From contig CACGKI010000010.1 of the NCBI GenBank assembly GCA_902573565.1, forward strand, positions 1-50,218: a stretch of 50,218 nt of DNA, given 5' to 3'. The DNA is from an uncultured Prochlorococcus sp. (GTDB lineage Bacteria > Cyanobacteriota > Cyanobacteriia > PCC-6307 > Cyanobiaceae). Below, one piece after another: positions 22,395-32,114 of the stretch. Position numbers and translations under genes: made by a program. How positions within the stretch are numbered: position 1 is the stretch's first letter; each line of letters opens with the position of its first letter. Below the pieces are notes generated by a model. The model ran no database searches. It had not been told where the DNA came from and was given only the letters and a program-made list of their open reading frames with translations.

Positions 22395-23396
22395 ATGCCA
22401 ATACAAATATTATGGGGCAATGATTTAAATGCGCAAAATACATTTATCCAAGAATTAATTGAAAAAGAAGTATCAAAAGAATGGAAAGAATTAAACATAA
22501 CTAATTTAAATGGTGATGATGATGAGCAAGTAAATAAAGCTTTTGATGAAATTCTTACACCGCCTTTCGGAGACGGATACAGAATAGTTACATTAAAAAA
22601 TAATCCAATCTTTAATACAAAAAATGAGTACTTACAAACTAAATTTGAAAACATTCATGGCAATATACCTACAAATACTTATTTCATCTTACAAAATACT
22701 AAAAAACCTGACTCAAGACTAAAGAGTACTAAATTTTTACAAAAACTTATAAAAAATAATTTAGCCAAAGAAAAATCATTTTCTTTACCAGAAATATGGG
22801 ACTATGAAGGACAAAAAAGATTTTTAGAAAATTCAGCAAATGCAATGAATATCAAAATTGATAAAAACACAGCCGAATTAATTATTGATTCTGTTGGGAA
22901 TGATAGCTTTAAATTAAAAAATGAATTAGTTAAAGCAAAAACATACCTTTCTGCGTTAGCAAGTGATTCAAATTCACAGCTTTTTCTAAAAAGTACTGAT
23001 GTAAAAAAAATATTTAGTGATCATCAATCCAACATTTTCAAAATCATTGATCTTCTCTTACAAAAAAATATCAATGAAAGCCTTATTGAAATAAATTATT
23101 CCTTACAGAAAGGAGAACCTGCTTTAAGACTAAATACAGGTTTAATAAGTCAAATAAGAATTCATACCATAATAAAATTAGCAGTTAATTCAGGAAACGA
23201 AAATCCAGAAAAGATTTGTAATCTTGCAGGCATTTCTAATCCAAAAAGAATTTTTTTTATTCGAAAAAAAGTAAAAAATATTACGCAAGAATATTTAATT
23301 AATTTACTGAGTAACTTACTAGATATTGAATCATTACTAAAACAAGGTAATAATCCTATAAATGTTTTTACCGAGAATTTAATTAATTTAAGTTAA
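22395..23396 (+). CDS. holA: DNA polymerase III subunit delta
   Basis: Clamp-loader subunit that opens the beta ring. The 333-residue protein has the delta layout: an N-terminal domain opening with MPIQILWGNDLNAQNTFIQE, a degenerate AAA+ core with no Walker A, and the C-terminal collar domain with NIFKIIDLLLQKNINESL and GLISQIRIHTIIKLA. Sequence similarity in this family is low, so the assignment rests on overall layout and the collar motif. It precedes lysC by 39 bases on the same strand. dnaX, its partner, is in this window at 36924. Confidence 0.85.
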   Translation: MPIQILWGNDLNAQNTFIQELIEKEVSKEWKELNITNLNGDDDEQVNKAFDEILTPPFGDGYRIVTLKNNPIFNTKNEYLQTKFENIHGNIPTNTYFILQNTKKPDSRLKSTKFLQKLIKNNLAKEKSFSLPEIWDYEGQKRFLENSANAMNIKIDKNTAELIIDSVGNDSFKLKNELVKAKTYLSALASDSNSQLFLKSTDVKKIFSDHQSNIFKIIDLLLQKNINESLIEINYSLQKGEPALRLNTGLISQIRIHTIIKLAVNSGNENPEKICNLAGISNPKRIFFIRKKVKNITQEYLINLLSNLLDIESLLKQGNNPINVFTENLINLS

Positions 23397-23435
23397 CCAA
23401 ATTTTAAGTTTACGAATTTACATTATGATTTAAAT

Positions 23436-25196
23436 ATGGCTTTACTAGTAAAAAAATTTGGCGGTACTTCTGTCGGTGATATTAAAAAAATTCAAAATAT
23501 TGCAAGTTCTATTTGTCAAAGTAAAGAAGCAGGAAATGAAATTGTCGTAGTTGTCTCAGCAATGGGGAAAACTACAGATGATTTAAATTGTTTAGCGGAA
23601 TCAATAAGTAAAAATCCGAATCGAAGAGAATTGGATATGCTTCTTTCAACCGGAGAACAAGTAACCATAGCTCTTCTCTCAATGGCATTAAACGAATATG
23701 GAATACCTGCAATTTCAATGACCGGAAGCCAGGTAGGAATTATTACTGAATCAATACATGGGAAAGCAAGAATTCTAGATATTAAAACAGAAAGAATCCA
23801 AAACTATATAAATCAAGGTTTTGTAGTTGTAGTCGCTGGATTTCAAGGAACAACATTAAGCCACACTGGAACAATGGAAATTACAACTTTGGGCAGAGGT
23901 GGTTCAGATACATCCGCAGTTGCTTTATCGACAGCTTTAGGAGCGGAGACTTGCGAAATTTATACAGACGTTCCAGGGGTGCTTACTACTGATCCAAGAA
24001 TTGTTCCCAATGCAAAACTCTTAGATAAAATTAGTTGTGAGGAAATGCTTGAACTTGCAAGCGTCGGTGCATCAGTTCTGCATCCAAGAGCAGTAGAAAT
24101 TGCCCGTAATTATGGAATTAAATTATGCGTCAAATCAAGCCAAAGTGACTCAAATGGGACCCTTCTAGAAAGTCAAATCCAACCTCTCCCGCTAAAAAGA
24201 GGAAGCTTAGAATTAACAAAAACAGTCAATAGTCTTGAAGTATTAGAAAACCAGGCAGTATTCAGTCTCTCAAATATTCCTGATAGGCCTGGGATTGCTG
24301 CACAAATATTTGAAAAACTTTCAGAAGCAAGCATTAATGTAGATTTAATAATACAAGCTACAAATGATGGAAATAATAACGATATTACATTTTCTGTTGC
24401 TGAATTAGAAGTTAAAAAAACTGCTGAACAATGTGAACTTATAACTAATCAATTAGGAGGAGAATACAATCTAAAGACAAATATGACTAAATTGAGTATT
24501 CAAGGAGCAGGCATTATGGGTAGGCCAAGTGTTTCAGCTGATTTGTTTGATACTTTATCTCAAGCGAATATAAATGTCAGGTTAATAGCTACTAGTGAAA
24601 TTAAAGTCAGCTGCGTAATTGAAATTAATAATATTCCAAAAGCTATTAGATTTGTTGCTGAGAAATTTAAGTTATCCGATACACAAATATTTATTAATCC
24701 AATCAACGCAAAACAAGATCAACCTGAAGTAAGAGGAATTGCATTAGATACAAACCAAGTTCAAATAAGTTTTCGAAAACTGCCTGATCGTCCAGGTGTA
24801 GCAGCATCTATATGTTTAGCATTAGCTGAAAATAATTTACTTTTCGATACGATCGTGCAGTCTGAAAGAATATCCTCTTTAAAAACTAAGGATATTAGTC
24901 TTACAATGAATAAACAAGATAGAGAAAAAGCTAACTTAGTTTTTGAGACAATAACAAAGAAATTACCGGGCTCATACATTGAAGATGGCCCTGCTATAGC
25001 CAAAGTAAGCACTGTAGGAGCGGGCATGGCATTTAAGGTTGGAACAGCTGGAAAAATATTTAGAGCACTGGCCAATCAAAATATCAATATTGAAATGATT
25101 GCCACTAGTGAAATTAGGACTTCATGTATTGTCTTAGAAAAAGATTGTGACAAGGCAGTTAATGCGATTCATAATCATTTCAAATTAGAGAAATAA
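23436..25196 (+). CDS. lysC: Aspartate kinase with four ACT domains
   Basis: Phosphorylates aspartate, the first step towards lysine, threonine and methionine. The 586 residues comprise an amino-acid kinase domain (KFGGTSVGD at 7-15, LLSTGEQVTIALLSMAL near 70, TTLGRGGSDTSAVALSTALG near 150) and four ACT units in two pairs after residue 265. Repeated cues are IPDRPGIAAQIF and LPDRPGVAASIC, and the matching IATSEIKVSC and IATSEIRTSC. This doubled regulatory region is the cyanobacterial form and implies feedback by lysine and threonine. asd and dapA, the next steps, lie 6 to 8 kb away. Confidence 0.96.
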   Translation: MALLVKKFGGTSVGDIKKIQNIASSICQSKEAGNEIVVVVSAMGKTTDDLNCLAESISKNPNRRELDMLLSTGEQVTIALLSMALNEYGIPAISMTGSQVGIITESIHGKARILDIKTERIQNYINQGFVVVVAGFQGTTLSHTGTMEITTLGRGGSDTSAVALSTALGAETCEIYTDVPGVLTTDPRIVPNAKLLDKISCEEMLELASVGASVLHPRAVEIARNYGIKLCVKSSQSDSNGTLLESQIQPLPLKRGSLELTKTVNSLEVLENQAVFSLSNIPDRPGIAAQIFEKLSEASINVDLIIQATNDGNNNDITFSVAELEVKKTAEQCELITNQLGGEYNLKTNMTKLSIQGAGIMGRPSVSADLFDTLSQANINVRLIATSEIKVSCVIEINNIPKAIRFVAEKFKLSDTQIFINPINAKQDQPEVRGIALDTNQVQISFRKLPDRPGVAASICLALAENNLLFDTIVQSERISSLKTKDISLTMNKQDREKANLVFETITKKLPGSYIEDGPAIAKVSTVGAGMAFKVGTAGKIFRALANQNINIEMIATSEIRTSCIVLEKDCDKAVNAIHNHFKLEK

Positions 25197-25203
25197 GTTC
25201 TTT

Positions 25204-27243
25204 TTAGTTATTTCTTGCCAATTTTTGTCTTAATTTTTTAATTCTATCCCTCAAATTTGCTGCTTCTTCAAAATTTAAATCTTTTGCAGCATCTTTCATT
25301 TTAGTTTCTAACTTTTCTATTAAGTCAGGCAATTCTTCGAGCAAACATTGATTATCGCTAGAATTTAGAATTGTGTCAGTTTTGTTATTAACTATATTTA
25401 TTAAATCTTTAGATAAGCCACCAGCATCTAATTTTCTAGAAAGTTCTAAAAAAGATAATATTGAATTTTCTACTTTTTTACCTGCAGGTTTTGGAATAAT
25501 ACCATTGACTTGGTTATATTTTTTTTGAATAGTTCTCCTTCTTTCAGTTTCAGATATTGCTCTTTTCATCGAATCTGTGAAGTTATCTGCATAAAGCAAA
25601 GCTACACCTTCAACATGTCTTGCAGCTCTTCCTATTGTTTGAATCAATGACCTTTCTGCCCTGAGAAAACCCTCTTTATCAGCATCTAAAATGGCAACTA
25701 ATGAAACTTCAGGAAGATCTAATCCCTCTCTTAATAAATTAACTCCTACCAAAACATCATATTCACCAATTCTCAGGTCTTGAATAATTTCAATTCTTTC
25801 AATTGAATGAATTTCGGAATGTAAGTATCTAACTCTTACTTTATTTTCAGATAAAAAATCAGTTAGATCTTCAGCCATTCTCTTAGTAAGTGTTGTTACT
25901 AGCACTCTTTGATTCTTTTCTGCTCTAATTCTTATTTCAGATAACAGATCTTCTATTTGGCCTTCACTAGGTCTTACATCAATTACAGGATCTAATACCC
26001 CAGTTGGTCTTATAACTTGCTCAATAAATTCACCATCACATTGATCTAATTCCCATTGACCGGGAGTTGCACTTATAAATAATGTCTGTTTTGATTTTTC
26101 CCAAAACTCTTCACATTTTAAAGGTCTATTATCTGCAGCACTTGGCAATCTAAAACCATGATCTATTAAAACTTTTTTTCTAGATTGATCACCATTGTAC
26201 ATAGCATGAAGTTGAGGACATGTTACATGACTCTCATCAACTACCAACAACCAGTCTTTGGGAAAGTAATCTATTAAGCATTCTGGCGGAGAACCTTCCT
26301 CCCTGCCTGATAAATGACGAGCATAATTCTCAACTCCATTACAATAACCAACCTCTTTCAGCATTTCTAAATCATATTTTGTGCGTTGTTCTAGACGTTG
26401 AGCCTCTAATAATTTTCCTTCGTATGTAAATTTATCGAGTTGAGTTTTTAATTCACTTCTAATTGCACTTATTGCACTCTCAAGTCTTTCTTTTGGAGTC
26501 ACAAAATGCTTCGCTGGGTAAACACTAACTTGTTCCAAACTTTCAAGTATTTCTCCTGTAGTAGGGTCAACATATCTAATGGCCTCGACTTCATCACCAA
26601 AAAATTCGATTCTTATTAATCTATCTTCATAAGCTGGACCAATTTCTAAAACATCACCTTTAATTCTGAATCTACCTCTTGTAATTTCAATATCATTTCT
26701 AGTATATTGATTTTCAACGAGAGACCTCAAAGAAGAACGTAGATTAATTGATTTTCCCACTTCAAATTTTACTGAAGCTTTTAAATACTCACTCGGTATA
26801 CCAAGACCATAAATACAACTTATTGAGGCTACAACAATTACATCTTTTCTTTCAAATAATGAGCGGGTTGCAGAATGCCTAAGCATGTCGATTTCTTCAT
26901 TAATTGAAGCAGTTTTGGCTATATAAGTATCACTTACAGGTACATAAGCTTCAGGTTGATAATAATCATAATAAGAAATGAAGTACTCAACAGCATTTTT
27001 TGGAAAAAATTCCCTTAATTCATTACATAGTTGTGCAGCTAACGTTTTGTTATGGGCTAATACAAGTGCTGGTCTTCCTGTTTGTTGAATTACATTAGCA
27101 ATGGTAAATGTTTTACCAGTTCCAGTAGCTCCTAAAAGAGTCTGAAACTCTTTACCAGTATTTACCCCTTCAACTAATTTTTTAATAGCTTCTGGTTGAT
27201 CTCCATTTGGTTCGTACGGAGCTTGAAGCTTATAGTTGTTCAT
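25204..27243 (-). CDS. uvrB: Excinuclease ABC subunit B
   Basis: Damage-verifying helicase-like subunit of nucleotide excision repair. The protein starts [20 protein letters not shown]. It has Walker [12 protein letters not shown] near residue 38, the DNA-gripping hairpin region [12 protein letters not shown] near 91, helicase motifs [11 protein letters not shown] and [28 protein letters not shown], and a C-terminal UVR domain ([20 protein letters not shown]) that contacts UvrC. I place the start at the ATG (27243; 679 residues); a TTG lies one codon upstream. It converges on lysC with a seven-base gap and follows ycf23 on the same strand. Confidence 0.97.
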   Translation of the reverse strand: MNNYKLQAPYEPNGDQPEAIKKLVEGVNTGKEFQTLLGATGTGKTFTIANVIQQTGRPALVLAHNKTLAAQLCNELREFFPKNAVEYFISYYDYYQPEAYVPVSDTYIAKTASINEEIDMLRHSATRSLFERKDVIVVASISCIYGLGIPSEYLKASVKFEVGKSINLRSSLRSLVENQYTRNDIEITRGRFRIKGDVLEIGPAYEDRLIRIEFFGDEVEAIRYVDPTTGEILESLEQVSVYPAKHFVTPKERLESAISAIRSELKTQLDKFTYEGKLLEAQRLEQRTKYDLEMLKEVGYCNGVENYARHLSGREEGSPPECLIDYFPKDWLLVVDESHVTCPQLHAMYNGDQSRKKVLIDHGFRLPSAADNRPLKCEEFWEKSKQTLFISATPGQWELDQCDGEFIEQVIRPTGVLDPVIDVRPSEGQIEDLLSEIRIRAEKNQRVLVTTLTKRMAEDLTDFLSENKVRVRYLHSEIHSIERIEIIQDLRIGEYDVLVGVNLLREGLDLPEVSLVAILDADKEGFLRAERSLIQTIGRAARHVEGVALLYADNFTDSMKRAISETERRRTIQKKYNQVNGIIPKPAGKKVENSILSFLELSRKLDAGGLSKDLINIVNNKTDTILNSSDNQCLLEELPDLIEKLETKMKDAAKDLNFEEAANLRDRIKKLRQKLARNN

Positions 27244-27272
27244 CAAGCTAATAGCTAAAGGTTATAGCTATA

Positions 27273-28049
27273 CTAAGAAATTTTTTCTCCAATTATTGAA
27301 TTTTTCAAAGATTCTTTTAAGCCTCTAACAACCGCAATCATTGATATTAAATCATCTAATTTATTAACTACCGACCCTACGCCAACTGCTGAGGCTCCAG
27401 AAGATATTGCTAGTGGACAAGTTACTTGGCTTAATCCAGAAGCACTCATGATTGGTATATTCAGGAATTGTTTCTTAAATTCTTGATGAATAGCATAGGT
27501 AGCCGCAAGAGTTGGTACTGATTTTTCAAAAAAGCCTTGAATTCCTGGAGAGTAAGGAGTAGAACTCATGCCGCCTTCTGTTTGAATAATGTCAACACCT
27601 TCTTCCACTAGCTTTACAGCAAGATCAACTTGTTTATCAATAGGCATAGTATGAGGAACAGTTACTGATAAAGGAATATTAGGCAATAAATCCCTCGTCT
27701 CTTTTGTAATGTTTAAAACTTTTTTATCTGAAAAATTAATGCCTTTTTCATAAAAAGTATCGTAATTTCCTATCTCAATTAATGATGCACCTGCTTTTAC
27801 AGAATCTTGAAAAGATCGAGGCACTACTGAACTAACGCAAACAGGTAGTGTTGAATTCTTCAGTGCCAAATCAACGAGTTCAGGTTTACAAGCAATATCT
27901 ACAAGATCGGCACCTCCTAATGAAGCAGCCTCAACAATTATTTTCACCGATTGAACATCGAAATTATTCAATCCTGAAATAACTTTGAGTAAAGATTTAC
28001 TTCTTAACTCTTCTTTGATTTTTTGTGGCAAAAGATTAATCAGACTCAT
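27273..28049 (-). CDS. ycf23: Ycf23/DUF561 family protein
   Basis: A TIM-barrel-like protein of 258 residues conserved in cyanobacteria and some algal plastids, with no proven function. Visible family features are LKVISGLNNFDVQSVKIIVE, ASLGGADLVDIAC, LPVCVSSVVP, GVDIIQTEGG near residue 154 and the phosphate-binding-like end IMSASGLSQVTCPLAISSGASAVGVGSVVNKL. The GASAVGVGS motif resembles phosphate-binding loops of (beta-alpha)8 enzymes, so a sugar-phosphate or nucleotide-like ligand is likely. It is divergent from tilS and followed by uvrB. Confidence 0.88.
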   Translation of the reverse strand: MSLINLLPQKIKEELRSKSLLKVISGLNNFDVQSVKIIVEAASLGGADLVDIACKPELVDLALKNSTLPVCVSSVVPRSFQDSVKAGASLIEIGNYDTFYEKGINFSDKKVLNITKETRDLLPNIPLSVTVPHTMPIDKQVDLAVKLVEEGVDIIQTEGGMSSTPYSPGIQGFFEKSVPTLAATYAIHQEFKKQFLNIPIMSASGLSQVTCPLAISSGASAVGVGSVVNKLDDLISMIAVVRGLKESLKNSIIGEKIS

Positions 28050-28079
28050 TTACTTAATGAATTTATTACCCGATTGTGA

Positions 28080-28115
28080 CATTGTTTTAGTAAAACAGTG
28101 CATTTTTTAAAAAAT
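28080..28115 (+). promoter_or_regulatory. Terminator-like hairpin in the tilS leader
   Basis: CATTGTTTT (28080-28088) pairs with AAAACAGTG (28092-28100), nine pairs with one G-T wobble and loop AGT, followed within three bases by a run of six Ts (28103-28108). That run also starts the palindrome ATTTTTTAAAAAAT. It points rightward, towards tilS, whose ATG is 20 bases further. No rightward gene precedes it, so it is a possible attenuator of tilS rather than an ordinary gene-end terminator. Confidence 0.45.
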
Positions 28116-28134
28116 ATTATCTGAGCAACACAAA

Positions 28135-29146
28135 ATGTCTGATAAAAAATTAACTCAGAAAAATTGGTCATCATGGCATCATCAGCTTCATAAGGAGATT
28201 CTTACCAAAAAAATCTTTCTTCCCAAAGGATCTAATATTTTAATAAGCGTTTCCGGGGGACAAGACTCAATGGCCTTATTAAGCCTAATTAATGACCTAA
28301 AAAAACTACATAATTGGTCTATTAGTGTTTGGCATGGTGATCATCAGTGGCACGAAAAATCCTCACTGTATGCTCTTAAATTAAAAAGTTATTGCGAAAA
28401 TAAAAATATTTCATTCTCTTTTTGATAAAGCAAATAAAGAAAGTATTTCTTCAGAAGAAAAAGCACGAGAATGGAGATATAAAAAATTATGTGAAAGAGC
28501 CAAAACTTTATTAAACAAAAACGAGCAAAAAGATAATGTTTATTTGTTAACTGGTCACACGAGTAGTGATAATGCAGAAACATTTATCCTCAATTTATCT
28601 AGAGGGAGCAATTTTGCCGGTCTTAGTAATATTGAGAGCAAAAGATTAATAGAAAATCAAATTTTTTTAATAAGACCAATATTAATTTTCAGTAGGGAAG
28701 ATACAAAACAATTTTGTAATGAAATGAAGATCCCAGTCTGGGAAGATCCTACAAATTCAGATCTTAAATTAAAAAGAAATTTAGTAAGAAAAAAAATTAT
28801 TCCTACCTTAGAAGTTATATATCCAGGCTGTTCTGAAAGGATAAATAATTTTTCCCAAAAAATGAGCAATTACAATAATGAACGTAATGATCTTGGTGAA
28901 CTAGCATACCTATATTGTAAAGATTTAAAAGGTATCAATAGAAATCTCTTAAATAGCATGTGTATTGAAGCGAGGTGCACAATCTTAAATAGATTTTTAA
29001 AAGAAATATCTGCAAAGCAGTATAGTTCTAAAAATCTGACAAAATTAGCAACTTCAATTTATGAAAAAAATAAGGGTCAAATTAACTTGCAAGAATTTTT
29101 AAAAATTGTTTGGAACAAAAACTATATAAATTTTGAAAAAAGTTAG
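28135..29146 (+). pseudogene. tilS: tRNA(Ile)-lysidine synthase, interrupted by a +1 frameshift
   Basis: TilS adds lysine to C34 of the CAU-anticodon tRNA-Ile so that it reads AUA; it is usually essential. The first 96 codons (28135-28425) contain the PP-loop SVSGGQDSMALL and end at TTT TGA TAA. Skipping one T of the T5 run at 28419-28423 restores a 336-residue protein: the second frame (from 28424) continues at once with DKANKESISSEEKAREWRYK, then TGHTSSDNAETFILNL and PVWEDPTNSDLKLKRNLVR, all TilS motifs. The break could be a sequencing or assembly error in the T run, a recent mutation, or a +1 slip at the shifty stop TTT TGA T. The rest of the reading frame looks undamaged, which argues against an old pseudogene. 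Its stop overlaps the convergent rnj stop. Confidence 0.88.
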
Positions 29147-31131
29147 GATGTGACAGCAGATCTTCTTCTTCTTGTTCTTCCTTCAAATGAATCTTCTGTA
29201 GCAGTCTCAGCTGATGAATTCTGTGAAACTTTTGGACTTTTTTGAGTATTTTGTGGGTTATTTGAATTATTAGGATGATTATTATTTGATTTCTTATTGA
29301 AATTATTATTATTATTTCTATTTCTATTGGAAAAATTTTGATCTTCGGTAATCTTTGGAATATAAGCACGAGTTCCACTTGGAGCAGGTTGAACTAAACA
29401 CAAAATAAGTGGTTCAACTTGTAATTCTCTTCTCATTCTTCTAGATAAACCATTTTCAATTTCTCTTTGTACACCAATCCAATCTACTTCAAAATTATTC
29501 GGCCCAGTTTGTCTTGATAATTGTTTCCATCTATTTTCTAAGACCCAGCTTATTTCTCGTTCTGTCCACATAGACATTTTTCTTGGATCTGCAGTAGTAA
29601 CAACTCCTCTTAAATTGACTCTGGGAGGCGCAACCATCTTCCCATCTGTGCTAATAGGGGCTAAAACAGTTACTACTCCATCCCCAGCTAATTGCTGCCT
29701 TTCCTTTAATACTCGAGCATCTACTATCCCATTTCGTGAGTTATCAAGCAATTCAACACCAGCTTTTACAGGATCACCCTTTTGAATAGAATTAGGCGTT
29801 AACTCAACTACATCTCCATTTTCAATAATTAAAATATTGTCTTTTGGAACCCCCATAGTTTGTGCACTCTTGCCATGACAAACAAGCATTCTATGTTCTC
29901 CATGAACAGGAACAAAAAACTTAGGTTTTGCGAGTGCCAACATTAACTTTTGATCTTCTTGAAAACCATGACCAGAAACATGAATATTTTCACCCTTTCC
30001 ATATACAACCTTTGCTCCGAGTTTCATTAATCTATCTATTGTATTAACAACAGAAATAGTATTACCAGGAATTGGGCTAGCTGAAAATATTACAGTATCA
30101 GTAGTCTTAAGACGAACATGTTGATGTTCACCACGAGATATTCTGCTTAATGCTGCTAGAGGTTCTCCTTGACTTCCAGTCATTAATAATAAGGTTTCTC
30201 TATCTGGTAAATCTCTAATTTGCTTGATAGGTACAAACAAATCATCTGGGCATTTCATATAACCAATCTCTCTAGCCTTAGCAATAACATTTATCATTGA
30301 TCTACCTAACAAACCAACCTTTCTTCCATGTTTCATGGCCAACTCTAAGATCATTGTCACTCGATGAACAGAACTAGCAAAAGTGGTAAGGATAACTCGT
30401 TCTTTTGCCTCTGCAATATGTTTTTCTAACGAAGGAAAAATAGTCTTCTCAGAGGGACAAAAACCTGGAACTTCGGCATTAGTCGAATCACTGAACATGC
30501 ATAAAACGCCCTTCTCTCCATAATGCACCATTCTTTCAATATCAAATTGCTCTCCATCTACTGGCATATGATCGAACTTAAAATCCCCTGTGAAAATAAT
30601 TGTGCCAACAGGCGTTGTAACTGCTAAAGAAAAACTATCGCAAATAGAATGAGTATTTCGAATAAATTCAACAGAAAAATGTTGTCCAACTTTTACAACA
30701 TCTCTTGGATTTACTGTCTGTATAGTTGTTCTATCAGATACCCCTGCTTCCTCCATTTTTCCTCGAAGCATTGACATTGCCAGTCTTGGGCCATAAATAA
30801 TTGGAATATTAAAATGCTTTAGATGATGAGAAATACCTCCAATATGATCTTCATGACCATGAGTGACAATCATTCCTTTTATTCTTCTTTGATTTTCTTT
30901 TAAGAAAGTTGTATCTGGCATAACAACGTTTACGCCATGCATACCATCAGATGGGAAAGCTAGTCCTGCATCAACAAGCATCAATTCATCACCATATTCA
31001 AAAACACAAGTGTTTTTTCCTATTTCATGTAGTCCTCCAAGAGGTATTACGCGTAGAGCTGGCGTATTACTTTTAGATCTAGATGAATCGTTATTAGATC
31101 TATTTACAGTTGAATTTGTACTTGATTGCAT
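29143..31131 (-). CDS. rnj: Ribonuclease J
   Basis: Metallo-beta-lactamase/beta-CASP nuclease that matures and degrades RNA, with 5'-exonuclease and endonuclease activity in the family. The 662-residue protein has a polar N-terminal 25 residues, the zinc motif HGHEDH (91-96), GDFKFDHMPVD, the beta-CASP part with FSDSTNAEVPGF and SGHGF, and VHGEHRML. The last 65 residues are a disordered tail rich in Asn (codons give runs of ATT/AAT repeats on the DNA), ending in an Arg-rich GRTRRRRSAVTS. The gene is downstream of asd-dapA on the same strand, 77 bases after dapA. Confidence 0.95.
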   Translation of the reverse strand: MQSSTNSTVNRSNNDSSRSKSNTPALRVIPLGGLHEIGKNTCVFEYGDELMLVDAGLAFPSDGMHGVNVVMPDTTFLKENQRRIKGMIVTHGHEDHIGGISHHLKHFNIPIIYGPRLAMSMLRGKMEEAGVSDRTTIQTVNPRDVVKVGQHFSVEFIRNTHSICDSFSLAVTTPVGTIIFTGDFKFDHMPVDGEQFDIERMVHYGEKGVLCMFSDSTNAEVPGFCPSEKTIFPSLEKHIAEAKERVILTTFASSVHRVTMILELAMKHGRKVGLLGRSMINVIAKAREIGYMKCPDDLFVPIKQIRDLPDRETLLLMTGSQGEPLAALSRISRGEHQHVRLKTTDTVIFSASPIPGNTISVVNTIDRLMKLGAKVVYGKGENIHVSGHGFQEDQKLMLALAKPKFFVPVHGEHRMLVCHGKSAQTMGVPKDNILIIENGDVVELTPNSIQKGDPVKAGVELLDNSRNGIVDARVLKERQQLAGDGVVTVLAPISTDGKMVAPPRVNLRGVVTTADPRKMSMWTEREISWVLENRWKQLSRQTGPNNFEVDWIGVQREIENGLSRRMRRELQVEPLILCLVQPAPSGTRAYIPKITEDQNFSNRNRNNNNNFNKKSNNNHPNNSNNPQNTQKSPKVSQNSSAETATEDSFEGRTRRRRSAVTS

Positions 31132-31203
31132 AATTGTGAAATTTATAAAGGCCTGCTTGTAATCAAATAAGGTTTATTTTAATTTAATTATCAAGTTAAA
31201 TAT

Positions 31204-31222
31204 AATCCCTATTGTAGGGATT
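31204..31222 (-). terminator. Hairpin overlapping the dapA stop
   Basis: On the minus strand AATCCCTA pairs with TAGGGATT around a 3-base loop, an 8-bp perfect stem that includes the dapA stop codon (31209-31211). The following bases ATATTTAACTTG are only partly U-rich. It sits 73 bases before rnj, so it may attenuate read-through from asd-dapA into rnj or protect the dapA 3' end. Confidence 0.4.
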
Positions 31223-32114
31223 TCAGGATAAAAGATAGTTGCTTTTTCATGTCATTACTTAATGGTGACAAAGGACTTCTAGGATTACCTACATTCCACC
31301 CCGATAGCTCCAAAGCAGCCTTAATTGGGATTGGATTAGTAGTCATAAAGAGTGCTTTGAAAAGAGGCTGAAGTTTTTCGTGGATAGCAAGCGCATTGGA
31401 AAGCTTTCCATTTTGAAAAGAAATAATCATCTCTTTCAATTGCAATCCAACCAAATGACTTGCAACACTTACTACTCCTACAGCACCTACAGATAACATT
31501 GGAAGCAACAATGAATCGTCGCCACTATATACAGAGAGTTCGGAGCCACAAATAGCTCTTATTTCTGTTACTTCTTCTATTCTACCGCTTGCAGCTTTAA
31601 TACTGAGAATATTTGAGAAATCCATAAGTTTCTTCACAGTATCAGGTAATAAATTGCATCCTGTCCTTCCAGGAATGTTGTAAAGCATTAAAGGCAAATC
31701 CTTTGCGGAATTAGCAATAGAGCTGAAATGCTTATAAAGACCTTCTTGAGGTGGCTTATTATAATAAGGAACAACGACCAAAGCACCGTCGGCACCAGAA
31801 TCGTAGGCTTTTTTTGTAGCTTCCACAGCCTCGCTTGTACAGTTACTACCAGTACCAACTATTACTTTACAGCTTGAATCCAAAGATCCCTTTACAGCAA
31901 TAAATAAATCATGTTGTTCAGTCCATGAAAGAGTCGGAGATTCTCCAGTAGTACCACATAAGACTATTCCATCGGAACCGTTCTCAAAAAGATAATTTGA
32001 GAGTTTTATAGCCAGTTCATAATCTACATCTCCATTTTCAGTGAATGGAGTAACCATTGCAGTCAACATTTTTCCAAATAGTGGATTATTACACTCAGTT
32101 TTGTCTGGAATCAT
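31209..32114 (-). CDS. dapA: 4-hydroxy-tetrahydrodipicolinate synthase
   Basis: Condenses pyruvate with aspartate semialdehyde, the first step of the lysine/diaminopimelate branch. The 301-residue TIM barrel has the GTTGE motif (54-58), [16 protein letters not shown] (115-130), the catalytic Tyr145 in [10 protein letters not shown] and the Schiff-base Lys173 in SIKAASG. The ATG overlaps the asd stop (ATGA, 32111-32114), so the two genes are translationally coupled and supply consecutive enzymes. Confidence 0.97.
   Translation of the reverse strand: MIPDKTECNNPLFGKMLTAMVTPFTENGDVDYELAIKLSNYLFENGSDGIVLCGTTGESPTLSWTEQHDLFIAVKGSLDSSCKVIVGTGSNCTSEAVEATKKAYDSGADGALVVVPYYNKPPQEGLYKHFSSIANSAKDLPLMLYNIPGRTGCNLLPDTVKKLMDFSNILSIKAASGRIEEVTEIRAICGSELSVYSGDDSLLLPMLSVGAVGVVSVASHLVGLQLKEMIISFQNGKLSNALAIHEKLQPLFKALFMTTNPIPIKAALELSGWNVGNPRSPLSPLSNDMKKQLSFILKSLQ

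Noticed and set aside
29082..29378. 98-codon Ile-rich frame overlapping the rnj tail on the same strand
   Set aside because: It is a shifted reading of the Asn-codon repeats in rnj; its composition is an artefact of AAT repeats.
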